Assembly (NCBI GenBank): GCA_003527555.1 | Contig: DPWT01000039.1 | Location: 10,529 to 21,199, forward strand | Direction of reading: 5' to 3' | Source of the DNA: Verrucomicrobiales bacterium | GTDB taxonomy: Bacteria > Verrucomicrobiota > Verrucomicrobiia > Verrucomicrobiales > Akkermansiaceae | Length of the DNA stretch: 10,671 nt | In this document: one piece after another, positions 1-6,745 of the stretch | Numbering within the stretch: the first letter of the stretch is position 1 | Layout: each line of letters begins with the position of its first letter | Translations under genes and position numbers: made by a program | Notes under the pieces: generated by a model | Told to the model about the DNA's origin: nothing | Databases searched by the model: none | The model's input: the letters and a program-made list of their open reading frames with translations, nothing else

Positions 1-2235
1 GGCATCGGCAACGAGAAGCTCCGCCCCTACCAGCAGTTCATGCCTAATCGGCATAAGTTCCGCGTCGGTGGCACCGGTATCTCCGGCCTCGCATTTGCCG
101 ACGACACATCAGGCTCCTATCCGGAGGAATTCCGTGACGTCGCTTTCCTCGCTAACCCGATCACCTCTACCATTAACTGCGTAAAAATCGTCAGGAATCT
201 CGATGGCACCATCACTGCCGAACACCTTCCTGACTTGCTGAAATCGAAAGACGACTGGTTCCGCCCCGTCAACATCGAGTTTGGCCCCGACGGATGCCTC
301 TACATCGCCGACTGGTACAACAAGATCGTTTCCCACAACGAGGTGGCTACCACCCACCCCGACCGCGACAAGACCCACGGTCGCATCTGGCGTATCCGCC
401 ACAAGTCTCAAAAGCCACGTAGCATTCCGAACCTTTACAAAGCTTCTAACAAAGATCTCGTCACACACCTGCAATCACCATCGCACTGGCAGAAACGCGC
501 CGCTGCCTTTCAGATTGCCGACCGCCAGGCCAAGGAGCTCGTCCCTACGCTGACTAAGCTGGTCACCAATACCTCCGTCGAAAAAACCGCCCGCATTCAC
601 ACGCTGTGGGCGCTGGAAGGGCTCGATGCCTACGATCAAAAAACCATCACCACACTGCTCACCGACAAAGACGGCGATATCCGCCGTGAGGCGGTGCGTG
701 CGCTTGAAACATTTAAACTATCGCCCGACGAGACTGCCGCACTGCTCTCCCCGCTCATCACTGATAAAAACGTCATGGTGCGCTCGCAGATCATCCGCAC
801 GCTCGAATTCCGCGGCAAAGCCAATAACAAAACCATCGATATCCTCGTCAGTTTTTGCCACCCCGCAGCGCCTAATAACAACATGGGTGGTGGCTACGAG
901 CAAAACTTTGAGCGTTACCTCGCACGCCGAGCACTGGAGCGATACCCATCAGAACTCAAGGCCTACCTCGCCACCGCGGAAGCAGCCAAGCACCCAGAAG
1001 AAAAACGCGTCTGGGCACAGCAAGCACTCGGCAAACAGGCTGCTGGCTCATTCGCCCAGCAGTGGAAAACCCTTAGTAAAAAACCACTGGATAAAGACAC
1101 CCTGGTCATCGTCTCAGGTCGCTCAGGCGATCAGAGCGTGCAGAAACTCGTGCAACCGTATTTCGCCAACCCGAAAAATGCCAAGCACATCGCGCAGATC
1201 GCACTCAAACACGCCGCCGATGCATACGCGCCAGCCGTTGGCTACCCGCTGGCTGAGACGGCCATGACTCTCGTTCGTTCAGGAAAGAAAGAGGACATCA
1301 TCCTCGGTCTCCAGCTCGCCCGCACCTATCGCATCACCCACCTCTGCCCGGAGTTTGCCAAGCTCATTTCCGCCGCAAAAGACGAAACACTGAAACGCGA
1401 AATTATTGCGTCGCTCAGCCACCTGCCCAAAGGATTCGCTATGCAGTTCCTCGCCCTAGTGAATGACGCCTCAAACTCAAAAAATGTGAGAATCGACGCC
1501 CTCTCGGCCCTCGTCCAGGCACAAGGCGACCAATCAGTTTTAACTGTGCAGAAATTCCTCGCAGATCATCCCGCGGATCAATCAGCGATCATCAACGCAC
1601 TCGGCAACACCACCCAAGGCAACCACGTTCTGCTCATACTCGTCGCCTCAAAAAAGCTTACGACGGCAGACATACCACTAGCCGTCGCTGAACGTATCAA
1701 CCACCTGTATAAAAACGACCCTGCAGCCAAGCACATTCACCAGCAAGTGACTGCAGCACACAAAAAGCAGCTCGACAAAGACGTCGCTCGTATTGCCAAG
1801 CTTGAACAACAGTTCGCAACAAAATCCGGTAACCCGACCACTGGAAAAATACTCTTCTCCGGTATGTGTCTGACCTGTCACGTCGTTGGCGAGGAGGGCA
1901 ATGGCATTGGCCCCGCACTCGACGGCTCGGCCAAACGCGACACCAACCACCTACTCACTGCGATCATCAATCCGGATGCTGCTGCGGAAAATGCGTATAT
2001 TCTCTATCGTGTCATCGAGTCCTCAGGCATCATCACCGAGGGCCTCAAAAGCAAACAAGACAAACGCGGAGTAAGTATCGCCCAGCAGGGTGGTGCCATC
2101 ACCTTCATTGCTAAGCGCACCGTCAAGGATCAGCACCACGTCGGCTCGTCCTCCTTTATGCCCACCGGGCTGATCTCTAGCATGCCCGACAACACCGTCA
2201 TCGATATCCTGACCTACATTCGGTCGCTGAAGTAG
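1..2235 (+). CDS. PVC-type membrane-bound dehydrogenase, HEAT repeats and C-terminal cytochrome c domain (5' end missing)
   Basis: The frame is open from base 1, so the ATG at 40 is internal and the gene begins outside the window; 744 residues are visible. About residues 90-135 (FGPDGCLYIADWYN, then DRDKTHGRIWRI) match the end of the beta-propeller-like N-terminal domain of the Pirellula/Verrucomicrobium 'putative membrane-bound dehydrogenase' family. Residues about 155-300 are helical HEAT-type repeats (for example RIHTLWALEGL and DIRREAVRALETF), followed by more helical sequence. The C-terminal heme domain spans about 605-744. CLTCH at C623, C626 and H627 is the covalent heme c site, followed by GNGIGPALDG. 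The SSFMPTGL Met (residue 720) is the likely distal ligand. By family this is an exported electron-transfer protein that probably oxidises a sugar or alcohol; the substrate is unknown. It converges on the sulfatase gene, and its signal peptide must lie upstream of the window. Confidence 0.9.
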   Translation, partial: GIGNEKLRPYQQFMPNRHKFRVGGTGISGLAFADDTSGSYPEEFRDVAFLANPITSTINCVKIVRNLDGTITAEHLPDLLKSKDDWFRPVNIEFGPDGCLYIADWYNKIVSHNEVATTHPDRDKTHGRIWRIRHKSQKPRSIPNLYKASNKDLVTHLQSPSHWQKRAAAFQIADRQAKELVPTLTKLVTNTSVEKTARIHTLWALEGLDAYDQKTITTLLTDKDGDIRREAVRALETFKLSPDETAALLSPLITDKNVMVRSQIIRTLEFRGKANNKTIDILVSFCHPAAPNNNMGGGYEQNFERYLARRALERYPSELKAYLATAEAAKHPEEKRVWAQQALGKQAAGSFAQQWKTLSKKPLDKDTLVIVSGRSGDQSVQKLVQPYFANPKNAKHIAQIALKHAADAYAPAVGYPLAETAMTLVRSGKKEDIILGLQLARTYRITHLCPEFAKLISAAKDETLKREIIASLSHLPKGFAMQFLALVNDASNSKNVRIDALSALVQAQGDQSVLTVQKFLADHPADQSAIINALGNTTQGNHVLLILVASKKLTTADIPLAVAERINHLYKNDPAAKHIHQQVTAAHKKQLDKDVARIAKLEQQFATKSGNPTTGKILFSGMCLTCHVVGEEGNGIGPALDGSAKRDTNHLLTAIINPDAAAENAYILYRVIESSGIITEGLKSKQDKRGVSIAQQGGAITFIAKRTVKDQHHVGSSSFMPTGLISSMPDNTVIDILTYIRSLK

Positions 2236-2417
2236 TGTGAGGTGTTGAAGCTTGGGTTTCGGGGTGATTAGGTCGTTGTGGAGAGGAAAGAAGAGCGTTG
2301 AATCCAGAATAGTGAACAGAGAATGGTTGCACAGATGAAGAATTGCATGGTGGGTTTATTTCTCCCTTGGTGGGCAAATGAGCGGGTAGCGTCTTACTGA
2401 ACTATCAATTCAGATAT
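2236..2417. other. Convergent intergenic spacer, no gene seen
   Basis: This 182-base stretch separates two genes that end facing each other. I see no plausible ORF on either strand. A five-base-pair inverted repeat at 2397-2413 (CTGAA, seven-base loop, TTCAG) is followed on the plus strand by a short AT-rich run. It is too weak to call a terminator, although one is expected somewhere here. Confidence 0.5.
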
Positions 2418-3863
2418 TTATCTCTTACCCTTGCCCTTGCGGTCATTGCCTGGTGATTTAGGATCAAAACTGGTGTTTTGTTTAATTGGAATGAGAGCCT
2501 TGGTATCGGCTTGCCATTGTTTGAGTTCGGCAAACAGAGCAGCGGCTTTTTTCGGATGCTCTTTCGAAAGGTCTTTGCTCTCGCCGATGTCCATCTCGAC
2601 GTTGTAGAGTCGGATGGAGTTGTCCTCGAAGAGGTGCATGAGTTTCCATGCCCCCCGGCAGATCATGCTAGATGGGACGGCGCGCCAGTAGGGTTTGTTA
2701 GTGCTTGCTACGTTGTGAACCTGGCCATCAATGTTGTAGGCGGCGAGGTAGAGCGGGTAGTGCCAGAAGATGGAACGCTCTGGAACAGGTTTGCCCTTGA
2801 GGAGAGGTACGATGGATATGCCATCGACGGGTTGTTGAGTGGGTAGCTTGGCACTGGCGAGCTCAGCAAATGTCGGCATGAAATCGACGCTGGTGATTGG
2901 GGTGTTGTTTTCGCTGCCTGCGGCAATGACACCTGGCCATGACATGCAGGTAGGGACGCGCACGCCGCCTTCGTAGAACGCACCTTTCTGGCCTTTGAGT
3001 GGTTTGTTAGAAGTGATCGAGTGGCCGCCGTTATCTGATGTAAAAATGACGAGGGTGTTTTTCTCGATGCCGAGTTCTTTCAGGGTGGCGGTGACTTTGC
3101 CGACGCTGGTATCGAGGGCATCGATCATGGCGGAGTAGACGGGGCTCCACTGGCGGTCCCATTTTTTGGAGTCGAGTTTCTTCTGATACTTGGCGGTGAC
3201 ATCCTTGCGCGCCCGGATGGGGATGTGGACGTCCCAGTGGCAGAGGTACAAGAAGAAAGGTTTGTCCTTGTTGGCCTTGATGAATTTGCAGCTGGCGTCG
3301 GTGAGCCATTCATGGACATCGATGTTACCGTAGTATTTTTTACCGATCTTTCCGCCTTTACCGTTTGGGTCGCTGATATCGAAGCCTTGGGTATCAGGAC
3401 CAACATGCCATTTGCCAAAACGGGCGGTGGTATAACCGGCGGATTTGAGAACCTCGGCGATCGAGGTGACGGATGGCTCGAGATTGGTTTTCGAAACGAG
3501 TCCGTCCTTATTGTTGGTAGTGACATCGAGTTTCATCCAAGTTTTTTGGCCTTTTGCTTTTCCTCCTGGAGTCCAGATCTTGGTGCGGGGAGTGTACATG
3601 CCGGAGATCAGGCAGGCACGGGTGGGCAGACAATTAGGACCGCCTGAGTAGGCGCGGTTGTATTTCATGCCCGACTTACAGAGCTTGTCGATGTTCGGGG
3701 TTTCGTAGAACTTGGTGTTGTTGAACCCGGTGTCGGCCCAGGCGAGGTCATCGGCCATGATGAAGACGATGTTTGGTTTTATAGAAGCTTGCAATCCCTG
3801 ATGGTCGTCCGCTGCGGTTGTCAAGACGGATGCGAAGATGAGGTAGACGATTAATATGCGCAT
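2418..3863 (-). CDS. Secreted type I (formylglycine-dependent) sulfatase
   Basis: The gene encodes 481 residues, a usual length for arylsulfatase-family enzymes that hydrolyse sulfate esters. Residues 1-18 (MRILIVYLIFASVLTTAA) form a Sec signal peptide. The core starts at PNIVFIMADDLAWAD, with the metal-binding pair D38/D39. The modification motif is C78-L-P-T-R82, in which the Cys is converted to formylglycine. Other expected active-site parts are FGKWHVG (K151, H153), CHWDVHIP (H209, H213), SDNGG (D277, N278) and PLKGQKG followed by GGVRVP. All expected catalytic elements are present, so the enzyme should be active if a formylglycine-generating enzyme exists elsewhere. The C-terminus ends in an unusually basic tail (DRKGKGKR). 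Sulfated polysaccharide is the usual target of such enzymes in this phylum, but the substrate cannot be read from sequence. Upstream in frame there is only a His/Gln-coding stretch without a start codon, which supports this ATG. It is a single-gene unit, divergent from the Dabb gene. Confidence 0.95.
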   Translation of the reverse strand: MRILIVYLIFASVLTTAADDHQGLQASIKPNIVFIMADDLAWADTGFNNTKFYETPNIDKLCKSGMKYNRAYSGGPNCLPTRACLISGMYTPRTKIWTPGGKAKGQKTWMKLDVTTNNKDGLVSKTNLEPSVTSIAEVLKSAGYTTARFGKWHVGPDTQGFDISDPNGKGGKIGKKYYGNIDVHEWLTDASCKFIKANKDKPFFLYLCHWDVHIPIRARKDVTAKYQKKLDSKKWDRQWSPVYSAMIDALDTSVGKVTATLKELGIEKNTLVIFTSDNGGHSITSNKPLKGQKGAFYEGGVRVPTCMSWPGVIAAGSENNTPITSVDFMPTFAELASAKLPTQQPVDGISIVPLLKGKPVPERSIFWHYPLYLAAYNIDGQVHNVASTNKPYWRAVPSSMICRGAWKLMHLFEDNSIRLYNVEMDIGESKDLSKEHPKKAAALFAELKQWQADTKALIPIKQNTSFDPKSPGNDRKGKGKR

Positions 3864-3961
3864 GATCGGATGTTGATGATGATGATGAGAAACACAAAGA
3901 TTTTTTTTGGGATTTCATCTTCGTGCTTGGCAGGGTGGGCGATAGATGAGCAAATCTGGAT
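3864..3961. promoter_or_regulatory. Divergent intergenic region between sulfatase and Dabb genes
   Basis: These 98 bases must hold the transcription and translation starts of both flanking genes. Visible features are a short (GAT)4 run at 3875-3886, which is CAT repeats on the sulfatase strand just before its start, and a T8 tract at 3901-3908. I could not find a convincing -35/-10 pair on either strand, and no Shine-Dalgarno motif sits at the right distance from either ATG. The regulatory role is inferred from gene orientation only. Confidence 0.5.
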
Positions 3962-4261
3962 ATGGAACATCACGTGTATTTTTGGCTGAAGGAAGAGAAG
4001 AACAACGAAGTGGATCGTGCAGTATTTGAGCAGGGATTGGATGCACTAATGAAGATTGAGACCATTGCATCAGGGATGTGGGGTGCGCCATCGGAGACAC
4101 CGGAGCGTCCGGTCACCGACAAGAGCTTTGATTATGCGATTTCGCTGAAATTCGATAGTCTGGAGCAGCACAATATCTACCAGGATCACCCTGAGCACGA
4201 CGTCTTTGTGGAGTCGTTTCTCGACTACTGGCAGGAAGTGAAAGTGATGGATGTGGGATAG
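3962..4261 (+). CDS. Dabb family (stress-responsive A/B barrel domain) protein
   Basis: This is a 99-residue single-domain protein with no signal peptide, so it is probably cytosolic. The N-terminal strand MEHHVYFWLKEE, the central FDYAISLKFDSLEQHNIYQDHPEHDVFVESF block with H76 and H79, and the final strand VKVMDV fit the Dabb family, whose members are dimeric ferredoxin-like alpha/beta barrels. The insert GAPSETPERPVTDKSFDY is typical of bacterial members. Most Dabb proteins have no assigned reaction; some plant relatives are stress-induced and some fungal/plant relatives are cyclases, so no substrate is proposed. The gene lies alone on the plus strand among exported minus-strand genes. It ends 11 bases from the stop codon of the phosphatase gene. 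No purine-rich ribosome site precedes the ATG, and the nearest upstream ATG (3946) is in another frame. Confidence 0.85.
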   Translation: MEHHVYFWLKEEKNNEVDRAVFEQGLDALMKIETIASGMWGAPSETPERPVTDKSFDYAISLKFDSLEQHNIYQDHPEHDVFVESFLDYWQEVKVMDVG

Positions 4262-4272
4262 GACAGGAGATC

Positions 4273-5349
4273 TTATTTGAACTGAAGTTCGGCGAATGGG
4301 ATCTTGTGTTTGAGCACGGTTTTTCCGGCCTTATCGATGGTGCGCAGTGTGGCGCTTTTGTTTGCCCAATCGAGATCGATGATGCCGGCATTGAGTTGGG
4401 CGTATGCTTTACCGAGGCGGAATGAGTTGGTTGCCTTTGACCAGCCAGTGCTGGCGTGGGTCATACCGCTGCTGGTAAAGTCATAGAACGGATAGCCGTC
4501 GACGGTTTTCTTTGATATTTCGGAAAAATGGACGTCGCCCGAGATACCAATGGTACGGTGTGCTTTGTGTTTTTTAAGCAAGCCCATCAGTCGGTCAAAC
4601 TCGTGGGGGACGTTGCCCCAGTTTTCCATGCCTTTTTCATAGGAAAGCATCTGGATGCTGCTGGCGATGATGCGGAAATCGGCGGGGACTTGAAGTTGTT
4701 GTTCGAGCCATTTCCACTGGGCGTCGCCGAGGAGGGTCATGCTGGTGTCTGTGACCGGGCGGTACCAGCCAACGATATTTTTGGGGCGTTCGCCTTTTTT
4801 GTATTTTGCTCTTGGGACTAAATCGCGGAAGTAGCGTGTATCTAACACGATGATCTGACAGGTCTTTCCTTTGGGGCCGAAAGTATAGGATGTGTGGACG
4901 CCGGGGCGTTTACGGCGGGCGGTGTTCTCAGGTTCGCCGAAGAAGTCGAGGAAGATTTTTTCGGATTCTTTGCGCATTGAGTAGGTATTACCGCCGTCGT
5001 TGATGCCGTAGTCGTGGTCGTCCCAGGTGGCGATGACTTTGCTTTGTTTACAGAGCTGTTGGTAACCTTTGATGGCGCCAAGTTCGTTGTATTTTTTTTG
5101 CAGGACATTCATGTCCTCGGTGTCGCCGTAGATGTTGTCGCCCAGAAAAACAAAGACGTTTGGTTTTTCGCCAAGGATTGCTTGATACATTCCATTGGTA
5201 TTTCTTCTCGGGTTGTTACATGCACCGAAGGCGATGCGCGATATGGTGGTGTCGTTGTGGTTTTCGCTTTTGATGGTCTCTGCTTGGGTGGGAGAGACGA
5301 GTGCAAGAGCGATGCAAAGAGTTAGAATGTGTTTCATGGTGGGTGTCAT
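4273..5349 (-). CDS. Compact exported PhoD-like metallophosphatase
   Basis: The gene encodes 358 residues with a signal peptide (MKHILTLCIALALVSPTQA). The metallophosphatase core carries the PhoD-family blocks: ISRIAFGACNNP (C44), FVFLGDNIYGD (D71, N72, D76), ATWDDHDYGINDGG (D110-D113), VLDTRYFRD (D170), LLGDAQWKWLEQQL (208-219) and SGDVHFSE (D272, H274). PhoD enzymes are bimetal phosphodiesterases/phosphatases acting outside the cytoplasm. The protein lacks the N-terminal domain of Bacillus-type PhoD and goes almost directly from signal peptide to catalytic core, so it is a short form. It is the last gene of the minus-strand operon and starts two bases after the DUF1501 stop. A second start four codons in (5337) gives a more typical signal peptide, and either may be used. 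The substrate is unknown; phosphate monoester, diester or phospholipid are all possible. Confidence 0.9.
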   Translation of the reverse strand: MTPTMKHILTLCIALALVSPTQAETIKSENHNDTTISRIAFGACNNPRRNTNGMYQAILGEKPNVFVFLGDNIYGDTEDMNVLQKKYNELGAIKGYQQLCKQSKVIATWDDHDYGINDGGNTYSMRKESEKIFLDFFGEPENTARRKRPGVHTSYTFGPKGKTCQIIVLDTRYFRDLVPRAKYKKGERPKNIVGWYRPVTDTSMTLLGDAQWKWLEQQLQVPADFRIIASSIQMLSYEKGMENWGNVPHEFDRLMGLLKKHKAHRTIGISGDVHFSEISKKTVDGYPFYDFTSSGMTHASTGWSKATNSFRLGKAYAQLNAGIIDLDWANKSATLRTIDKAGKTVLKHKIPFAELQFK

Positions 5350-5354
5350 TGTTA
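5347..5354 (-). promoter_or_regulatory. DUF1501-to-phosphatase junction, two-base gap
   Basis: The TAA stop of the DUF1501 gene (5354-5352) is followed after two bases by the ATG at 5349. There is no Shine-Dalgarno motif upstream, so initiation probably depends on ribosomes finishing the previous gene. If the start is instead at 5337, the gap is 14 bases and the same argument holds. Confidence 0.6.
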
Positions 5355-6737
5355 GGCGAGGATATCTTTGATGATACCGCAGGGTTCCACACCAGTGAGT
5401 TTAAAGTCGAGGCCCTGGGCTTTATAGGTAAGAGCATCGTGCTGCAGCCCGAGCAGGTGGAGCATGGTGGCATGGAGCTCGTGGACGGAGACGGGGTCTT
5501 TGGCGACGCCATAGCCAAGTTCATCGGTTTCGCCGTAGGTGGTTCCTCCTTTGATGCCGCCGCCGGCGAGGAAGACGGAGAATGCCTTGATGTGGTGGTC
5601 TCGGCCTGCGCGGTCGCCACTGCCTTGAGCCATGGGAGTTCTGCCGAATTCGCCACCCCAGATGACAAGTGTTTCATCGAGCATGCCGCGTTGTTTAAGA
5701 TCGGTGATTAGGGCTGAGGTGCCTTGATCAACAAGTTTGGCAGTTTTTTCGGTGCCATTTTTGACGGCTCCGTGGTGGTCCCAGCCGCGGTGGTAGAGCT
5801 GGATGAAGCGGGTGCCGCGTTCGGCGAGTCGGCGTGCAAGCAGGCAGTTTGATGCGAATGTTCCGTCGCCTGGTTGGCAGCCGTAGAGGTCGAGAGTTTT
5901 TTGGGACTCGCCTTTGGTGTCCATGAGTTCCGGCACGGCGGTTTGCATACGGAATGCGAGTTCGTATTGTTCGATACGGGTGGCGATGTCCGGGTGCTGG
6001 GTGCGTGTGGAAGTGATCGAGTTCATCCGGTTGATGGTGTTGATGACATCGCGTTGGGATGCATCGGTCATTCCGGGTGGGTTTTCTACATAATGAACGG
6101 GGGATCCAGCAGATTGGAATTCGACGCCTTGTAGATGCCCTGGGAGGAAGCCATTGCTCCATTGGCGGGATGAGATTGGCTGACCTTGTCCACCGCCTGA
6201 GCTGGTAAGGACGACGTAGCCTGGGAGATTTTGGCTTTCGCTTCCTAGGCCGTAGAGCACCCATGAGCCCATTGATGGCCGGCCTGGGATAATTGAGCCG
6301 GTGTTCATGAACGTGTGAGCGGGATCGTGGTTGATTTGCTCGGTATGCATCGAGCGGATCACAGCGATATCATCGGCATGTTTAGCGATGTGTGGAAATA
6401 TCTCGGAGATTTCCATCTGGCTCTCACCATGTTTATTAAATTTCCACTGTGGCCCCATACATTTGAGAGCTTTGCCTTGGAGCTGGGCGAGTTGTTGGCC
6501 TTTGGTAAATGATTCGGGCATCGCCTTGCCGTGGAGTTTTTCCAGTTCGGGTTTGTAATCGAAGCATTCTAGATGTGACGGGCCACCTGCCATGCAGAGG
6601 TGGATGACACGTTTGATTTTCGGCTGGTAATGCGGAACAGCGAGCGGGCTGTCCGCAGCTACGAGGCGTGACAGTGCGGCCGAGCCAATGCCGGCGAGGC
6701 CGTGGCTGAGAAAGGTGCGGCGTGTAATGGGAGACAT
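5352..6737 (-). CDS. DUF1501 family protein with Tat signal
   Basis: The gene encodes 461 residues, a normal length for DUF1501. The N-terminus holds a twin-arginine signal, TRRTFLSHGLAGIG (R6, R7), ending near AAADS-like residues about 28, so it should be exported folded through Tat. Family hallmarks are HLCMAGGPSHLECFDYKP (46-63), MHTEQINHDPAHTFMNTG (130-147), GRPSMGSWVLYGLG (152-165), QLYHRGWDHHG (313-323), IWGGEFGRTPMAQG (359-372), GRDHH (378-382) and FLAGGGIKGGTTYGETDE (389-406). DUF1501 shares the alkaline phosphatase/sulfatase-like fold, but its reaction is not established. In this phylum it is very often encoded beside a PSD1 protein, as here: the PSD1 stop is five bases upstream. The Tat signal contrasts with the Sec signals of its neighbours and suggests cofactor or metal loading in the cytoplasm. 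Confidence 0.93.
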   Translation of the reverse strand: MSPITRRTFLSHGLAGIGSAALSRLVAADSPLAVPHYQPKIKRVIHLCMAGGPSHLECFDYKPELEKLHGKAMPESFTKGQQLAQLQGKALKCMGPQWKFNKHGESQMEISEIFPHIAKHADDIAVIRSMHTEQINHDPAHTFMNTGSIIPGRPSMGSWVLYGLGSESQNLPGYVVLTSSGGGQGQPISSRQWSNGFLPGHLQGVEFQSAGSPVHYVENPPGMTDASQRDVINTINRMNSITSTRTQHPDIATRIEQYELAFRMQTAVPELMDTKGESQKTLDLYGCQPGDGTFASNCLLARRLAERGTRFIQLYHRGWDHHGAVKNGTEKTAKLVDQGTSALITDLKQRGMLDETLVIWGGEFGRTPMAQGSGDRAGRDHHIKAFSVFLAGGGIKGGTTYGETDELGYGVAKDPVSVHELHATMLHLLGLQHDALTYKAQGLDFKLTGVEPCGIIKDILA

Positions 6738-6745
6738 GGCTTTTA
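6735..6745 (-). promoter_or_regulatory. PSD1-to-DUF1501 junction, five-base gap
   Basis: The PSD1 TAA stop (6745-6743) and the DUF1501 ATG (6737-6735) are separated by five bases. The sequence before the ATG (CGCTACTAAAAGCC) has no Shine-Dalgarno core, so translational coupling within one mRNA is likely. Confidence 0.6.

Noticed and set aside
40..42. ATG as the start of the first gene
   Set aside because: The 13 codons before it are in frame and open, and the protein would begin inside the propeller-like domain.
626..1267. Second plus-strand reading frame of 213 codons
   Set aside because: It lies wholly inside the HEAT region of the dehydrogenase, is rich in Ser/Arg/Pro/Thr from frame-shifted codons and matches no family pattern.
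2397..2413. Inverted repeat as a transcription terminator
   Set aside because: The stem is only five base pairs, mostly A-T, with a seven-base loop and no proper U-tract on either strand.
3875..3886. (GAT)4 run as a phase-variable repeat
   Set aside because: Only four perfect units and outside the coding region; too short to expect slippage-based switching.
3927..3955. TTGGCA plus GCAAAT as a promoter for the Dabb gene
   Set aside because: Spacing is about 17 bases but the -10 match is poor and it ends only six bases before the ATG; not convincing.
5303..5320. Lipoprotein signal in the phosphatase N-terminus
   Set aside because: The Cys in LTLC falls at the beginning of the hydrophobic stretch, not after it, and a normal signal peptidase I site (TQA-E) follows.
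5301..5711. Antisense reading frame of 136 codons across the DUF1501/phosphatase junction
   Set aside because: No family features, and it runs opposite two well-supported genes across their junction; it is explained by codon bias on the other strand.
5728..6264. Minus-strand reading frame of 178 codons inside DUF1501
   Set aside because: Arg/Pro/His-rich frame-shifted reading of a clearly coding gene, with no domain.
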